A stretch of 64,000 bases of DNA from Pseudomonas putida (GTDB lineage: Bacteria > Pseudomonadota > Gammaproteobacteria > Pseudomonadales > Pseudomonadaceae): positions 1 through 64,000 of the forward strand of contig NZ_CP011789.1 of NCBI RefSeq assembly GCF_001636055.1, in the 5' to 3' direction. The notes beneath the pieces were generated by a model, which was given only the letters and a program-made list of their open reading frames with translations, was not told where the DNA came from and made no database searches. Both the position numbers and the translations under genes were made by a program. This document shows positions 1-10,949 of the stretch, in pieces. Every line of letters starts with the position of its first letter. Within the stretch, counting starts at the first letter, position 1.

Positions 1-981
1 GTGCCCTCGCGCCAGACCCTCAGCGCCGCCGAACGCGTGGCCAGCGGCGACTTGAGCCAGGACCTGCAGGTGCAACGTCGCGACGAGCTTGGCCAGCTGC
101 AAGCCAGCATGCAACGCATGACCCAGGGCCTGCGCGAACTGATCAGCGGTATCGGCGACGGCGTCACCCAGATCGCCAGCGCTGCCGAAGAGCTGTCGGC
201 CGTCACCGAGCAGACCAGCGCAGGGGTCAACAACCAGAAAGTGGAGACCGATCAGGTCGCGACCGCCATGAACGAAATGGCAGCCACCGTGCAGGAAGTC
301 GCGCGCAACGCCGAGCAGGCGTCGGAAGCGGCGCTGATGGCCGATCAGCAGGCTCGCGAGGGTGATCGGGTGGTCGGCGAGGCCATCGCCCAGATCGAGC
401 GCCTGGCCAACGAAGTGGGTAACTCCAGCGAAGCGATGAACCAGCTCAAGACCGAGAGCGACAAGATCGGCAGCGTGCTCGACGTGATCAAGTCGGTCGC
501 CACGCAGACCAATCTGCTGGCCCTCAACGCCGCCATCGAAGCTGCACGCGCGGGTGAGGCTGGTCGCGGATTCGCCGTGGTCGCCGATGAAGTACGCAGC
601 CTGGCGCAGCGCACCCAGCAGTCGACCGAGGATGACGAGGAACTGATCGCCAACCTGCAGAGCGGCACCCAGCGGTGATCCAGTGTGATGGACAGCAGCC
701 GCGAACTCACCGACAGCAGCGTCGAACTGACCCGTCGCGCCGGCAGCTCGCTGGATACCATCACCCGCACCGTGTCGTCGATCCAATCGATGAACCAGCA
801 GATCGCTACGGCGGCAGAGCAGCAGAGCGCGGTGGCCGAAGAGATCAACCGCAGCGTGATGAATGTACGGGATATTTCCGACCAGACCTCGGCGGCCAGT
901 GAAGAGACTGCCAGCTCCAGCGTCGAGCTGGCGCGGCTCGGCACCCACCTGCAGGGCCTGGTAGCCCGCTTCCGTCTCTGA
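1..981 (+). pseudogene. Methyl-accepting chemotaxis protein, C-terminal part, interrupted by an in-frame TGA
   Basis: The gene enters from the left edge, so the ligand-binding domain and membrane segments are outside the window. What remains is the end of a HAMP region ([19 protein letters not shown]) and the whole cytoplasmic signalling domain, including the hairpin tip [20 protein letters not shown] that contacts CheA/CheW. Reading stops at TGA 676-678. The same frame then continues without an indel through SSVMDSSREL to a normal receptor end (LQGLVARFRL) at 981. The residues just before the stop also look altered: TEDDEEL where this family, and the neighbouring receptor, has TEEIE. The downstream paralogue has the same architecture, so this is probably one of a tandem pair like the McpQ/PP_5021 pair of P. 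putida (family knowledge). It is either a nonsense pseudogene or low-quality sequence. Confidence 0.8.
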
Positions 982-1133
982 GCGCCGCCAGGCAAGGAAT
1001 AATCACTACCTGCCAGTGGAACTTTCCCACAGGATTTACAGGTCGAGTCCCACGCGCGCTCTGCCGATGAGCAGAAGGACCATGCCGGCAACCTACCAGC
1101 ATGGTCCTTCTCTCATATGGATGGAGACTCGCC

Positions 1134-3076
1134 ATGTTCGGATATCTCAATCGCCGCCTCGCCAACCTCAGCGTGCGACTCAAACTCACCCTCGGCTTCG
1201 CCGTGGTCCTGTTGCTCACACTCGCAACCACCGTCAGCGGCTGGCGCGCCCTGGACGGTGCCATCGAACGCTCGCAGCAACTCAGCGAAATCGTCCGTAT
1301 CAATGACCTGACCAAGGACCTGCGCGCCGAACGATATCACGTTCCGCGTCTGTCCGACGACACTAGCAAGGCGCGCATCGGTACTACCCTGGATCAACTC
1401 GACAGCATGCTGACCCTGCTCCAGCAGCGCAGGGTGTCGACGAGTCGCGCCGCTTGCTCACGGAAAAACTGCAGCAACTGCAGCGCCTGCGCGAGAGCTT
1501 CAGCGAGCTGCTGCAGGCGGTCGACAATCGCAGCCGTTTGCGCAACATCATGCAGGATCGCGACCGGGTTCTCGGCGAAGTCATTGACAACCTGCAGACC
1601 CAGGCTCTGCTCAAGCTCCCAGCCGATGGACAACAGAACGGTCTGCTCGGACTAATGGACACACTCACCCGCCAGGTCGACAGCGCCAACCAGCAAAGCC
1701 TGGTCCCCGCCTACACCTTCTCGCCGGTCGAGGATTTCGCCAAGGTTGGCGAGGCTTCGCTCGATGCTGCGCAGGCCAGCCTGCAACAAATGCTCACCGC
1801 CCTCACCCCGCTCGCGCTGCCAAGCGAGCTCATGGCGCGTCCACAGCAAGCCCTGACCGAGTACCGCGCCAGTCTTGAGCAATACCGTCAGGCGGCAATC
1901 CGCGCCGAACAGTTGCAGAACAGCATGGAAACTGCGGGCAACGACCTCAGGGCTGCGAGCCTGACACTGGCCGAACAAAAAATCGCCCAACGCGACCATG
2001 AAGCCGTAGCCGCTCGCTCACTGCTGACCAGCGTGGCACTGCTGGCCTTGGCTGTCGGCGTGATGGCCGGCTGGCTGATCACCCGGCAGATCACCGAGCC
2101 ACTGCGCCAGACCCTGGCCCAGGCCGCCCGCATCGCTCGTGGCGACCTCAGCCAAGTGGAAACGGTGGCGCGTCGCGACGAAATGGGCCAGTTGCAGCGC
2201 AGCATGTGCGAGATGACGCTGCAGCTGCGCCAGCTGATCGCGGGCATCGACCAGAGCGTCGAGCACTTGTCACAAGCGGCCTCGCAACTGGCCGGGCGCA
2301 GCGCAGACACGCTCGAGCGCATCACTCAGCAGCGCGAGGAAACCGACCAGGTGGCCACGGCCATGAACCAGATGAGCGCGACCGTGCAGGAAGTGGCGCA
2401 GAACGCCGAACATGCCTCATTGGCCGCAACCAACGCTGACCAGCAGGCACAAATGGGCGATCAGGTGGTGGCCGAAGCCATCGCGCGTATCGAACAGCTG
2501 GCAACGCAGATGGACCGCTGCCTCACCTCGATGCAACACCTGGCGGGGGAAAGCCAACGGATCGGCAGTATCCTCGACGTGATCAAGTCGGTTTCCGAAC
2601 AGACCAACCTGCTGGCCCTCAATGCGGCCATCGAAGCGGCACGTGCCGGCGAAGCCGGTCGCGGGTTCGCGGTGGTGGCGGACGAAGTACGGGGCCTGGC
2701 CCAGCGCACCCAGCAGTCGACCGAGGAGATCGAGCACCTGATCGAAAGCCTGCACCAGGCGACCGATGAAGTCACTTCTCTGCTCGACAGCAGCAGGACC
2801 CTGACCGAGCAAAGTGTCGAGCTGAGTCGCCGCGCGGGCGATGCATTGGAGCAGATCACCCGGACCGTATCGAACATCCAGGGGATGAACCAGCAAATCG
2901 CCACCGCCAGCGAAGAGCAGAGCGTGGTGGCCGAACAGATCAACCGCAGCGTGATCAGTGTGCGCGAGGCTTCCGATCACACCAGTTCGGCGAGCGAACA
3001 GACGGCCTCTTCCAGTGGTGAACTACAGCAGCTGGGGCAGCAGTTGCGGGGGATGGTGGGGCGATTCAGCCTGTAG
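1134..3076 (+). pseudogene. Methyl-accepting chemotaxis protein with HBM-type sensor, frameshifted near position 1430
   Basis: Begins at ATG 1134 (MFGYLNRRLANLSVRLKL) with a first membrane segment near residues 17-35. A long helical periplasmic domain follows, of the kind seen in helical-bimodular (HBM) receptors that bind organic acids. Then come TM2 ([17 protein letters not shown]), HAMP, and a signalling domain with the conserved tip, ending at 3076. The first frame holds to about LTLLQQR (1428-1430); the protein then continues in another frame as [14 protein letters not shown]. One base missing from CGC(C)AGGG at 1428-1434 restores a 647-residue receptor of normal length. It is therefore either a recent frameshift or a sequencing error. 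It lies 152 bp after the preceding receptor and is convergent with the ABC importer. Confidence 0.82.
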
Positions 3077-3151
3077 GAACGGTGGTGTGCCTTGCGCGCG
3101 CAAGCTCGCGCCTACAGGAGGCCGGGCTTGCCCACGCAAAGAGCGATCCGA

Positions 3152-3886
3152 TCAAAGCACCTGGCGCAAGAACGCCTGGGCCCGCGGTGCCCTCGGCGCC
3201 GCGAAGAACGCAGCGGGTGCCGAATCTTCCAGCAACTTGCCATGATCGAAGAACAGCACCCGGTCAGCCACCTCTCGGGCAAAGCCCATCTCATGGGTCA
3301 CGCAGACCATGGTCATGCCTTCCTGGGCCAGGGTCTTCATGACATCCAGCACCTCGCCGACCATCTCGGGGTCGAGCGCCGAGGTCGGTTCGTCGAACAG
3401 CATCACCTTCGGGTCCATCGCCAGGGCGCGGGCAATGGCCACCCGTTGCTGCTGGCCCCCAGAGAGGCGAGAGGGGTATTCATTGACCTTCTGGCCAATG
3501 CCGACCTTCTCCAGCAGTGCACGGGCCTTGGCTTCGCGGTCGGCCTTGCTACGTTTGCGCACTACCTTCTGCGCCAGGCACAGGTTCTCCAGCACGGTCA
3601 TGTGCGGGAACAGGTTGAAGTGCTGGAACACCATGCCGACTTCACGGCGGTAGGCATTGATGTCGGTCTTGGGGTCTTCCAGGCGCAGCCCATCGATGGC
3701 CACGTGGCCTTCGTCGAAATGCTCCAGGCCGTTCAGGCAACGCAGGAAGGTCGACTTGCCGGAACCCGAGGGGCCCAGCACCACCACCACCTCGCCCTTG
3801 GCAACCTGGGTGGAGACGCTGTCCACCGCACGCACCACCTGGCCGCGGGTGTCGAAGACTTTCAGCAGGTCACGGACTTCAATCAC
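3152..3886 (-). CDS. Polar amino-acid ABC transporter, ATP-binding protein
   Basis: ATPase of a polar amino-acid importer (GlnQ/HisP family), 244 aa. It has a Walker A (GPSGSGKST), Q-loop ([11 protein letters not shown]), signature ([16 protein letters not shown]), Walker B ([13 protein letters not shown]) and switch His (VTHEMGF). I chose the GTG at 3886 because it overlaps the permease stop (GTGATTGA) and starts the usual [11 protein letters not shown] beginning; the upstream ATG would add residues lying inside the permease gene. It is last of three genes read leftward: binding protein, permease, ATPase. The substrate is not certain from sequence; a polar or basic amino acid is likely. Confidence 0.93.
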   Translation of the reverse strand: MIEVRDLLKVFDTRGQVVRAVDSVSTQVAKGEVVVVLGPSGSGKSTFLRCLNGLEHFDEGHVAIDGLRLEDPKTDINAYRREVGMVFQHFNLFPHMTVLENLCLAQKVVRKRSKADREAKARALLEKVGIGQKVNEYPSRLSGGQQQRVAIARALAMDPKVMLFDEPTSALDPEMVGEVLDVMKTLAQEGMTMVCVTHEMGFAREVADRVLFFDHGKLLEDSAPAAFFAAPRAPRAQAFLRQVL

Positions 3887-4894
3887 TTTGCGCAAGCCTC
3901 CGCTCGAGCCGGCTGGCAATGTGCGACAGCGGCAGGTTGATCAGCAGGTACAGGCCTGCCACGCAGAACCAGATTTCGAAGGTCGAGAACGACGTGGTGA
4001 TCGCCTCGCGACCGCTCTTGGTCAGCTCGGTAATGGCGATCACCGACACCAGCGAGGTGTCCTTGACCAGGCTGATGAACTGCCCGCCAGTGGCGGTAGC
4101 ACACGCTTGAACGCCTGGGGCAGGATCACATGGCGCATCGACTGGCTGGCATTCAGGCCCAGCGAGCGCGCCGCTTCGTTCTGCCCCTTGGTGATCGACT
4201 GCACACCGGCACGGACGATCTCGGCCACATAGGCGCCGGTGAACAGCGCCAGCGCCGCCACCCCGGCGAACTCGCGGGACAGGTTGAGCACAGTGCCGAT
4301 GAAGAAATAGAAGATGAAGATCTGCACCAGCAGCGGCGTACCGCGCACCAGTTCGACATAAACCGTGGACAGGTCGCGCAGGGTCGGGTTGCTCGACAAC
4401 CGGCACAACCCGGCGAACAGGCCGATCACCAGGCCGAACGCACCGGAAAGCACCGAGATCCACAAAGTAGTCCACAGGCCCCAGGCCAGCGGGCCGGCCG
4501 CCCAGTGGCGGGTGACGCCGATCTGGTCGCCCTCGGCGACATCGTCACCACGGCTCAGTTGCAGACTGTCCTTGACCACCTCCAGCACTTGCACCTCGCC
4601 GTCCTCGCTCTTGAGCGTGACGCGGGCGTCGTTGCCGGACACGACGATCTCCTCGACGGTGCCGTAGGCCGCGGCGCGCTGCACGTCTTCGGCCTGGAAG
4701 GCGAAGTACTGCGGCACACGGTTCCAGCGCCACTCGTAGGAAATCATCGAGGTGGCCATGTACAGACTGAACGCCAGGCCCACCAGCACCAGCGCGGTGA
4801 GCGCGTGCCAGGGCCACTGGGCTTTCTTGTGTTTGATCACGTGGGTGCTTCCGTAAATGCGAACGCGCAGGGGTTGCCTGCGCGTCAGGGTCAT
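3879..4894 (-). pseudogene. Polar amino-acid ABC transporter permease, frameshifted near 4085
   Basis: Membrane component of the importer. The N-terminal part has TM1 (LTALVLVGLAFSLYMATSMI), then a periplasmic insert of about 90 residues. The permease core follows, with ELVRGTPLLVQIF and the cytoplasmic EAA loop (AARSLGLNASQSMRHVILPQ) that contacts the ATPase. The frame breaks after QAFKRVLPPLAG; the other frame continues GQFISLVKDTSLVSVIAI to the stop at 3879. On the coding strand the break is at CTGGCGGGCAG, and one extra G would join the halves into a normal protein of about 338 aa. The start is uncertain: ATG 4894 is used, but a GTG about 60 bases inside (VIKHKKAQWPW) is also plausible. 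It is probably functional in life if the missing G is a sequence error. Confidence 0.83.
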
Positions 4895-4918
4895 CGCCAG
4901 GGCTTGTGGTCCGGGCTC

Positions 4919-5719
4919 TTATTCCATGTCCTTCAGCCAGTCGGTCTTCTTGAACCACTTGTCGTGAATACGATCGTAGGTCCCGTCGTGCTTGATCTGG
5001 TGCAGGAAGTTGTTGATGAAGTTGATGCTGTCGTAGTCGCCCTTCTTCAGGCCGAATGCCAGCGGCTCGTAGGTGAAGGGTTCTTCCAGGTAGACCAGCT
5101 TGCCGGCGCCGGCCTTGTTCACCGCGACCACGTTGTACGGCGCGTCGTAGACGAAGGCATCGGCCTTGCCGTTGACCACGTCCATCACCGCTTCCTGCTC
5201 GTTGTCGTAGCCGTGGTACTTGGCCTTGCTGATCAGCTTCTTGGCGACCATCTCGCCGGTGGTGCCGAGCTTGGAGGTCAGGCGGTACTTCTCGTTGTTC
5301 AGGTCCTTGTACGACTTGATCTCGCCTGCCAGCTCCTTGCGGATCAGCAGGGTCTGGCCAACCACGATGAAGGGTTCGCTGAAGTTCAGGCGCAGGTTGC
5401 GTTCCTGGGTCAGGGTCATGCCGCTGCCGATCATGTCGAACTTGTCGGTCAGCAGGGCCGGGATGATGCCGTCATAGGCGGTGGAGACGGTTTCGAGCTT
5501 GACGCCCATGGACTTGGCCATCGCCTTGAGGATGTCGACCTCGAAGCCGACGATCTCGCCGCGCTTGTTGGTCATCTGGAACGGCATGTAGGTCGGGTCC
5601 ATACCCACGCGCAGGGTGCCGCGCTTGACCGCATCATCGATGGCGCCCGCCTGGGCGGTTGTGACCGCGATCAGCGCGGTGACGCCGAGCAGCATGCGCG
5701 ACAGGTATTTCTTCATCAT
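4919..5719 (-). CDS. Polar amino-acid ABC transporter, periplasmic binding protein
   Basis: Solute-binding protein of family 3, 266 aa. A signal peptide (MMKKYLSRMLLGVTALIAVTTAQA) is followed by the two-lobed binding domain, opening GTLRVGMDPTYMPFQMTN and containing FDMIGSGMTLTQERN and the hinge/ligand region KLGTTGEMVA. I chose ATG 5719 because AGGGG lies 8 bases upstream on the coding strand. It delivers a polar amino acid to the permease and ATPase encoded immediately downstream. A REP hairpin at 5876-5928 separates it from opgH. Confidence 0.92.
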   Translation of the reverse strand: MMKKYLSRMLLGVTALIAVTTAQAGAIDDAVKRGTLRVGMDPTYMPFQMTNKRGEIVGFEVDILKAMAKSMGVKLETVSTAYDGIIPALLTDKFDMIGSGMTLTQERNLRLNFSEPFIVVGQTLLIRKELAGEIKSYKDLNNEKYRLTSKLGTTGEMVAKKLISKAKYHGYDNEQEAVMDVVNGKADAFVYDAPYNVVAVNKAGAGKLVYLEEPFTYEPLAFGLKKGDYDSINFINNFLHQIKHDGTYDRIHDKWFKKTDWLKDME

Positions 5720-5875
5720 CACCAGGTCCCCTAGCAAGAAGTACGCAGAATTTTATTGTGTGCACGATCGTTCCGACCGGTGCGTTGTGTCGGGACGGAT
5801 GCTAACGCATGCAGGCCCTGGGACCTAGAGCCGGTGGGGACTTTGTTGGCCAAAAATCATGGCGGTAGAAAAAGC

Positions 5876-5928
5876 TTCGCGGGCAAGCCCCCTCCTACAA
5901 AGCCTGTAGGAGCGGACTTGCCCGCGAA
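5876..5928. repeat. REP hairpin (inverted pair)
   Basis: TTCGCGGGCAAGCCCCCTCC and its inverted, slightly diverged copy flank a short loop. This is the P. putida-type REP element. It starts just past the opgH stop (5938, leftward) and could stabilise or terminate that transcript. Confidence 0.85.
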
Positions 5929-5937
5929 TGCGATGGA

Positions 5938-8510
5938 TCAGGCGCCGACGAGTGCCGGCTGACCTTCACCTTCAGGATGCAGCGGCAACAGCGGCGAGTG
6001 CGGATCGTTGGCGATGGAGTTGCGCCACACCTTGATCCACGCCTCGTTCTGCTCGGTCCACACCCGCTCGTGCAGGCGCGACAGCGCCACCGGATCGCTC
6101 AGCAGGGCCAGGCGAGTGTTGCCGTCGATCCCCTTGGGGCCGGCTTCCAGCGCCTTGGCGATGCGCTCGGCGCGCAGCGTCTCGATCGCGGCAGACTGAC
6201 CGTGACGGGCCGTACCCATGGCGCAGGCCAGGGCGTTCTGACGCGGATCGACCACGGCGCGAACGAAGCCATCCTTCAGGGCGTGCCAGCGGTTCTCGTG
6301 GGTGTACTGGTCGGTTGCCAGCAGCTCGTGCGGCGTGGCGTATTCCTCGGGAATCAGGAACAAGCGCTCGTCCTTGGCCGCCAGGCCCAGGCGCACACGG
6401 CTGGAGATCACCGAAACCGGGATCGACAGCACCAGCGAGCCGACGATCGGCGCCAGCCACCACAGGAAGCTCGGATTCAGCCAAGCCACCAGCGCAGCCC
6501 AGGCGATACCCAGCAAGGTCTGCGGGCCATGACGCCGCACCGCTTCGCTCCACGGGGTGGAATCGTCGTCACGCTGCGGCGAATTCCAGGTCGCTGCCCA
6601 GCCGAGGAACGCGGCCAACACGAAGCGGGTGTGGAAGATCATCCGCACCGGCGCCAGCAACATGGAGAACAGCATCTCCATCAGCATCGACAGGGTCACC
6701 CTGATCCGCCCGCCGAACTCGGTCGCGCCCTTGGCCCAGATCAGGATGATGCTGAGCAGCTTGGGCAGGAACAGCAGCACGATGGTGGTGGAGAACAGCG
6801 CGATGGCTTTTTCCGGGTGCCACTGCGGCCACAGCGGATACAGCTGGAACGGCTCGATGAAGTACTGCGGCTCCATCAGCGTGTTGGTTGCCAGCAACGC
6901 GGTCGACAGCACCAGGAACAGGAACCACAGCGGTGCCGACAGGTACGACATCACCCCGGTGAGGAACACCGCGCGGTGCACCGGGTGCATGCCCTTGACC
7001 AGGAACAGGCGGAAGTTCATCAGGTTGCCGTGGCACCAGCGCCGGTCGCGCTTGAGCTCATCGAGCAGGTTCGGGGCAGCTCTTCATAGCTGCCCGGCAG
7101 GTCGTAGGCGATCCACACGCCCCAGCCGGCACGGCGCATCAGCGCGGCTTCGACGAAGTCGTGGGACAGGATCGCGCCGGCGAAGGCGCCCTTGCCCGGC
7201 AATGGCGCCAAGGCGCAGTGCTCGATGAAGGGCTTCATGCGGATGATCGCGTTGTGCCCCCAGTAATGCGATTCGCCCAGCTGCCAGAAGTGCAGGCCTG
7301 CGGTGAACAGCGGGCCGTACACACGGGTGGCGAACTGCTGCATGCGCGCATACAGCGTGTCCATGCCAGAAGCCTTCGGCCCGGTCTGGATGATACCGGC
7401 GTCCGGGTTGGCCTCCATCAGGCGCACCAGGCTGCTCAAGCACTCACCGCTCATCACGCTGTCGGCGTCGAGCACGACCATGTACTTGTATTCGCCCCCC
7501 CAGCGACGGCAGAAGTCGTCGAGGTTGCCGCTCTTGCGTTTCACGCGGCGGCGGCGGCGGCGATAGAAGATACGACCGAAGCCTTTCGCCTCACGGCACA
7601 CCTCGAGCCACGCCTGTTGCTCGGCAACGGCGATGTCGGTGTCGTTGGTGTCGCTGAGCACGAAGAAGTCGAAGCGGTCCAGGTTGCCGGTGGCGGCCAC
7701 CGACTCGAAGGTCGCGCGCAGGCCAGCGAAGACCCGTGGCACATCTTCGTTGCAGATCGGCATGACGATCGCGGTGCGGGCATCGGCCGGGATCGGCTCG
7801 TTGCCGGCACTGCTGCCGGAAATCTTGTACTTGTCGCGGCCGGTGAGCAGCTCGAGGAAGCCCATCAGCGCAGTCCAGAAGCCCGCCGACACCCAGCAGA
7901 ACAGGATGCCGAAGAGAATCAGGATGGAGGTCTGCAAGGCATAGGGCCAGACTTGCACGACGGTGTCCCAGATCGGCTGGTTGACCACTTCGTCCAGGTC
8001 GACGAACGACCAGCCCTGGTACGGCAGGATGCCCTTCATGTACCAGCCGGCGACGATGGTCTGGCCGATCATCAGCGCCAGCAGGATGTAGCGGCGCAAC
8101 GAACCGACCCGGCGCCAGCGTGCCGGCGGCAACTCGCGCTTGGGCGGTTGCGGAGCGTTGGTGCGGCCAGTCATGCGCCGCCACATGCGCACCAGGATAT
8201 TGGTGCGCCAGGGCTCGGGCAGGACCTTGGTACGCTTGATCGGTGGGGCGATCTTCAGGCACAGGCGGCCACCGCCGTCGACGCCGAGCATTTCGGCCTC
8301 TTCGAGCTCGGCGGCACTGCCAACCGTCAGACGGGAACCCACCGAAGCCTGGACGGCCTCGGTGGCGCTGGCGGCCGGATCGGCCGCCAGGCGTTGGTGC
8401 AGCTCGCTGAAGGAAGAGCAGCTGGCGAGTTCCGCTCGCTGCTCGTCGCTCAGAGGGAGGTGGGCCAGGTACTCGCCAAGCGATTCCGGCCTTGCGCTTG
8501 AGTTACTCAT
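5938..8510 (-). pseudogene. opgH: Glucans biosynthesis glucosyltransferase H, frameshifted at 7073-7076
   Basis: Inner-membrane glycosyltransferase that polymerises the beta-glucan backbone of osmoregulated periplasmic glucans from UDP-glucose. The N-terminal 490 residues carry two membrane segments and a family-2 transferase domain with [15 protein letters not shown] and the later [14 protein letters not shown] region. The C-terminal part (from [19 protein letters not shown]) has several membrane helices. The frame breaks in a run of four C on the coding strand (GGGG 7073-7076) after SYEELP; a fifth C restores [21 protein letters not shown] and a protein of 857 aa, the usual Pseudomonas length. 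Its ATG overlaps the opgG stop by 8 bases, as in opgGH operons. Most likely a real, intact gene with one missing base in this sequence. Confidence 0.88.
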
Positions 8511-10248
8511 CGGCAGGCAACTGATAGCTCCAGGTTTCGGTCAGCACCTTCTCGGTGGTGGCCGGGGCCCCGTTGGTGGACGCCGCGTCGGCGGCTGGTT
8601 GCTCGGCAGGCGTCTCGGCCTTCTCGGCCTTGGCATGCTGAGCCTTGGCGTGCTTGGCGGCCGCCTTGTCCTGCTTGGTTTCGGCAGGTTTGGTTTCCTT
8701 CGGCGCCTCGACCGGAACATCGCGTACCAGCGCGGCACGCATCTCGGTGGACTTCTTCGGATCCTTGACCTTCAACCGCAGGGTCAGACGCCAGCCCTTG
8801 ATCTCAGGGTTGTAGCGTAGATTGTTCTCGACCAGCTCGGCATTGTCGCCCACGCTGACCTGGCTGCGCACCGCGGTGTCTTCCGGCAATGCCGCCAGCA
8901 CCGGGCCGTTGAAGTCGACCAGGAAAGCCACGCTGCCATCGGCCTGACGGATCAGGTTGGCTTGCTTGACGTCACCGGTGGAACGCAGGGTCTGCTTGAC
9001 CCAGCCGAGGTCCTGGGCCTGGAACTTGGGCTCGCTGATGGTCCAGTGCAGGCGGTAGTTGTACTCGAACGGCTTGCCTGGCTCAGGCAGGGTTTCCGGG
9101 CTCCAGAAAGCAACGATGTTGTCGTTGGTCTCGTCGGCAGTCGGAATCTCGACCAGGTCGACGGTGCCCTTGCCCCAGTCGCCCTTGGGCTCGATCCAGG
9201 TGCTTGGACGCTTCTGGTAGTTGTCGTCGAGGTCTTCGAAGTCGCTGAAGGCGCGCTGACGCTGCATCAGGCCGAAACCACGCGGGTTCTCGACGCTGAA
9301 GTTGCTGACTGCCAGGTGTTTCGGATTGTTCAGCGGACGCCACAGCCATTCGCCGTTGCCGGCGTGAATCGACAGGCCTTCGGAGTCATGCAGCGCCGGA
9401 CGGTAGTTCTGTACCTTCGACGGCTGGTTCGGGCCGAACAGGAACATGCTGGTCAGCGGGGCGATGCCCAGGCGGCTGACGTGATCGCGCAGGAACACCT
9501 TGGACTTGACGTCGACGATGGTGTCGTCGCCTGGACGCACGGTCAGCTTGTAGGCGCCGGTGGAACGTGGCGAATCGAGCAGCGCGTAGATCACCAGGTG
9601 CTTGTCGGCGGGCTTGGGCTTCTCGATCCAGAACTCGCGAAAGCGCGGGAACTCTTCGCCGGACGGCAGCGCAGTGTCGATGGCCAGGCCGCGGGCAGAC
9701 AGGCCATAGGCGTGCCCCTTGCCGACCACGCGGAAGTAGCTGGCGCCCAGCAGGGTCATGATCTCATCCTGCTTGTCAGGCTTGTTGATCGGGTAGAGCA
9801 CGCGGAAACCGGCGTAGCCGAGGTTCTTGGTGGCATCGGCGTCATGCGGTACGTCGCCGAACTCGAAGCGGCTCGGGTCGTACTTGATCTCTTCGACCTT
9901 CTTGGCGGTGATCTCGTTGATGGTCACCGGCGTGTCGAAGTGCATGCCCTGATGATAGAAGGAGAGCTTGAACGGGGTCTTGTCATTCGCCCATTCGGCC
10001 TTTTCCTGGATGAAGCGGATTTTCTGATAGTCCGCGTACTTCATGTCGCGGAACACCGGAGGCAGGTTGCTCTTCGGTGCTTCGTACTTCTGGCCGGCCA
10101 GATCCTTTGCCTTGGCTGCAACATCGTCAAGATTGAATGCCCACAGCTGGCCAGCGCTCATCAGGCCAACCAGCGCTGCGCCTGCCAACAAGGCCGTGCG
10201 CAGCCGATTGCCGGGGATTCTTGGTGCATTACAGGGACTTACAATCAC
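8503..10248 (-). CDS. opgG: Glucans biosynthesis protein G (periplasmic)
   Basis: Periplasmic OpgG acts on the nascent beta-glucan made by OpgH during synthesis of osmoregulated periplasmic glucans. About 581 aa from the GTG at 10248, chosen because GAGGG precedes it and because it gives a compact signal sequence ([20 protein letters not shown], cleaved before [13 protein letters not shown]). The two beta-sandwich domains follow (for example [46 protein letters not shown]). The last 70 residues include a low-complexity Lys/Ala stretch ([20 protein letters not shown]) that looks like a lineage-specific tail before the final strand. First gene of the leftward opgGH operon. Confidence 0.92.
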   Translation of the reverse strand: MIVSPCNAPRIPGNRLRTALLAGAALVGLMSAGQLWAFNLDDVAAKAKDLAGQKYEAPKSNLPPVFRDMKYADYQKIRFIQEKAEWANDKTPFKLSFYHQGMHFDTPVTINEITAKKVEEIKYDPSRFEFGDVPHDADATKNLGYAGFRVLYPINKPDKQDEIMTLLGASYFRVVGKGHAYGLSARGLAIDTALPSGEEFPRFREFWIEKPKPADKHLVIYALLDSPRSTGAYKLTVRPGDDTIVDVKSKVFLRDHVSRLGIAPLTSMFLFGPNQPSKVQNYRPALHDSEGLSIHAGNGEWLWRPLNNPKHLAVSNFSVENPRGFGLMQRQRAFSDFEDLDDNYQKRPSTWIEPKGDWGKGTVDLVEIPTADETNDNIVAFWSPETLPEPGKPFEYNYRLHWTISEPKFQAQDLGWVKQTLRSTGDVKQANLIRQADGSVAFLVDFNGPVLAALPEDTAVRSQVSVGDNAELVENNLRYNPEIKGWRLTLRLKVKDPKKSTEMRAALVRDVPVEAPKETKPAETKQDKAAAKHAKAQHAKAEKAETPAEQPAADAASTNGAPATTEKVLTETWSYQLPADE

Positions 10249-10471
10249 GAGCAACCCTCGCCGTAAACAGATCATGAAACCAACGGCCAGCGACCAATGC
10301 CGGGTTGGCGAGCACTGTTCGGACCCCGCAAGGGCGCAATGATTCCCCAAACGGATCCAGACAATGCTCGAGTCAGAGTGAAACGAACCTGCGAACGCAG
10401 GCTCACGCAGCGCGCGATTATCCAGCAGGCTGCGTTACAACGCATCAGGCTGGACAAACTATTTATCGTAC

Positions 10472-10506
10472 AAAACCCCTTGTTTTCCTACAAACAAGGG
10501 GTTTTT
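10472..10506 (-). terminator. Rho-independent terminator after dtd
   Basis: Inverted repeat AAACCCCTTGTTT / AAACAAGGGGTTT with a 6-base loop, A/T tracts on both sides, 6 bases after the dtd stop. It ends the leftward pip-dtd transcript before opgG. The stretch 10249-10470 that follows holds the opgG leader and promoter; I see no gene in it. Confidence 0.85.
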
Positions 10507-10511
10507 GCGGC

Positions 10512-10949
10512 TCATATTTGTAACATAAATGTTACGGGGCCATCATTGACCAAGTGAACCTGCATGTCTGCACCAAAACGGCCACTCTCGACGTCCGAGT
10601 GCTGAAGCTTAGCCTGCTGCAAAAGATAGTCGAAAAGCTCGGCCCCCAGTGCAGGCGGCGCCGCCGTCGAAAAACCCGGCCGCATGCCACTACGGGTGTC
10701 GGCGGCCAGGGTGAACTGCGACACCAGCAGCAGTCCGCCGCCGATATCCTTGAGCGACAGGTTCATCTTGCCCTGCGGGTCGCTGAACACCCGATAGTTC
10801 AGCAGCTTGTGCAAAAGCTTATCGGCATGTTCGCGGGTATCTTCAGGCTCGACCGCCACCAGCACCAGCAAACCCTGGTCTACGGCGCCGACGATCTCGC
10901 CCTCGACTTCGACCCGTGCTGCGCGTACACGCTGTAGCAGGCCCTTCAT
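10512..10949 (-). CDS. dtd: D-aminoacyl-tRNA deacylase
   Basis: Hydrolyses D-aminoacyl-tRNAs (and Gly-tRNA-Ala), protecting translation from D-amino acids. The 145-aa length is standard. Family motifs are present: [17 protein letters not shown] at the start, the SQFTLAADT motif with the catalytic Thr region, and the C-terminal NDGPVTFML carrying the Gly-cisPro pair that excludes L-amino acids. Its ATG overlaps the pip stop (ATGA), so the two are translated from one message, a gene pair common in Pseudomonas. Confidence 0.96.
   Translation of the reverse strand: MKGLLQRVRAARVEVEGEIVGAVDQGLLVLVAVEPEDTREHADKLLHKLLNYRVFSDPQGKMNLSLKDIGGGLLLVSQFTLAADTRSGMRPGFSTAAPPALGAELFDYLLQQAKLQHSDVESGRFGADMQVHLVNDGPVTFMLQI

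Noticed and set aside
5977..7089. Long plus-strand open frame opposite opgH
   Set aside because: Mirror of a GC-rich gene on the other strand; His/Gln/Arg-rich translation with no domain, and opgH is clearly coding.
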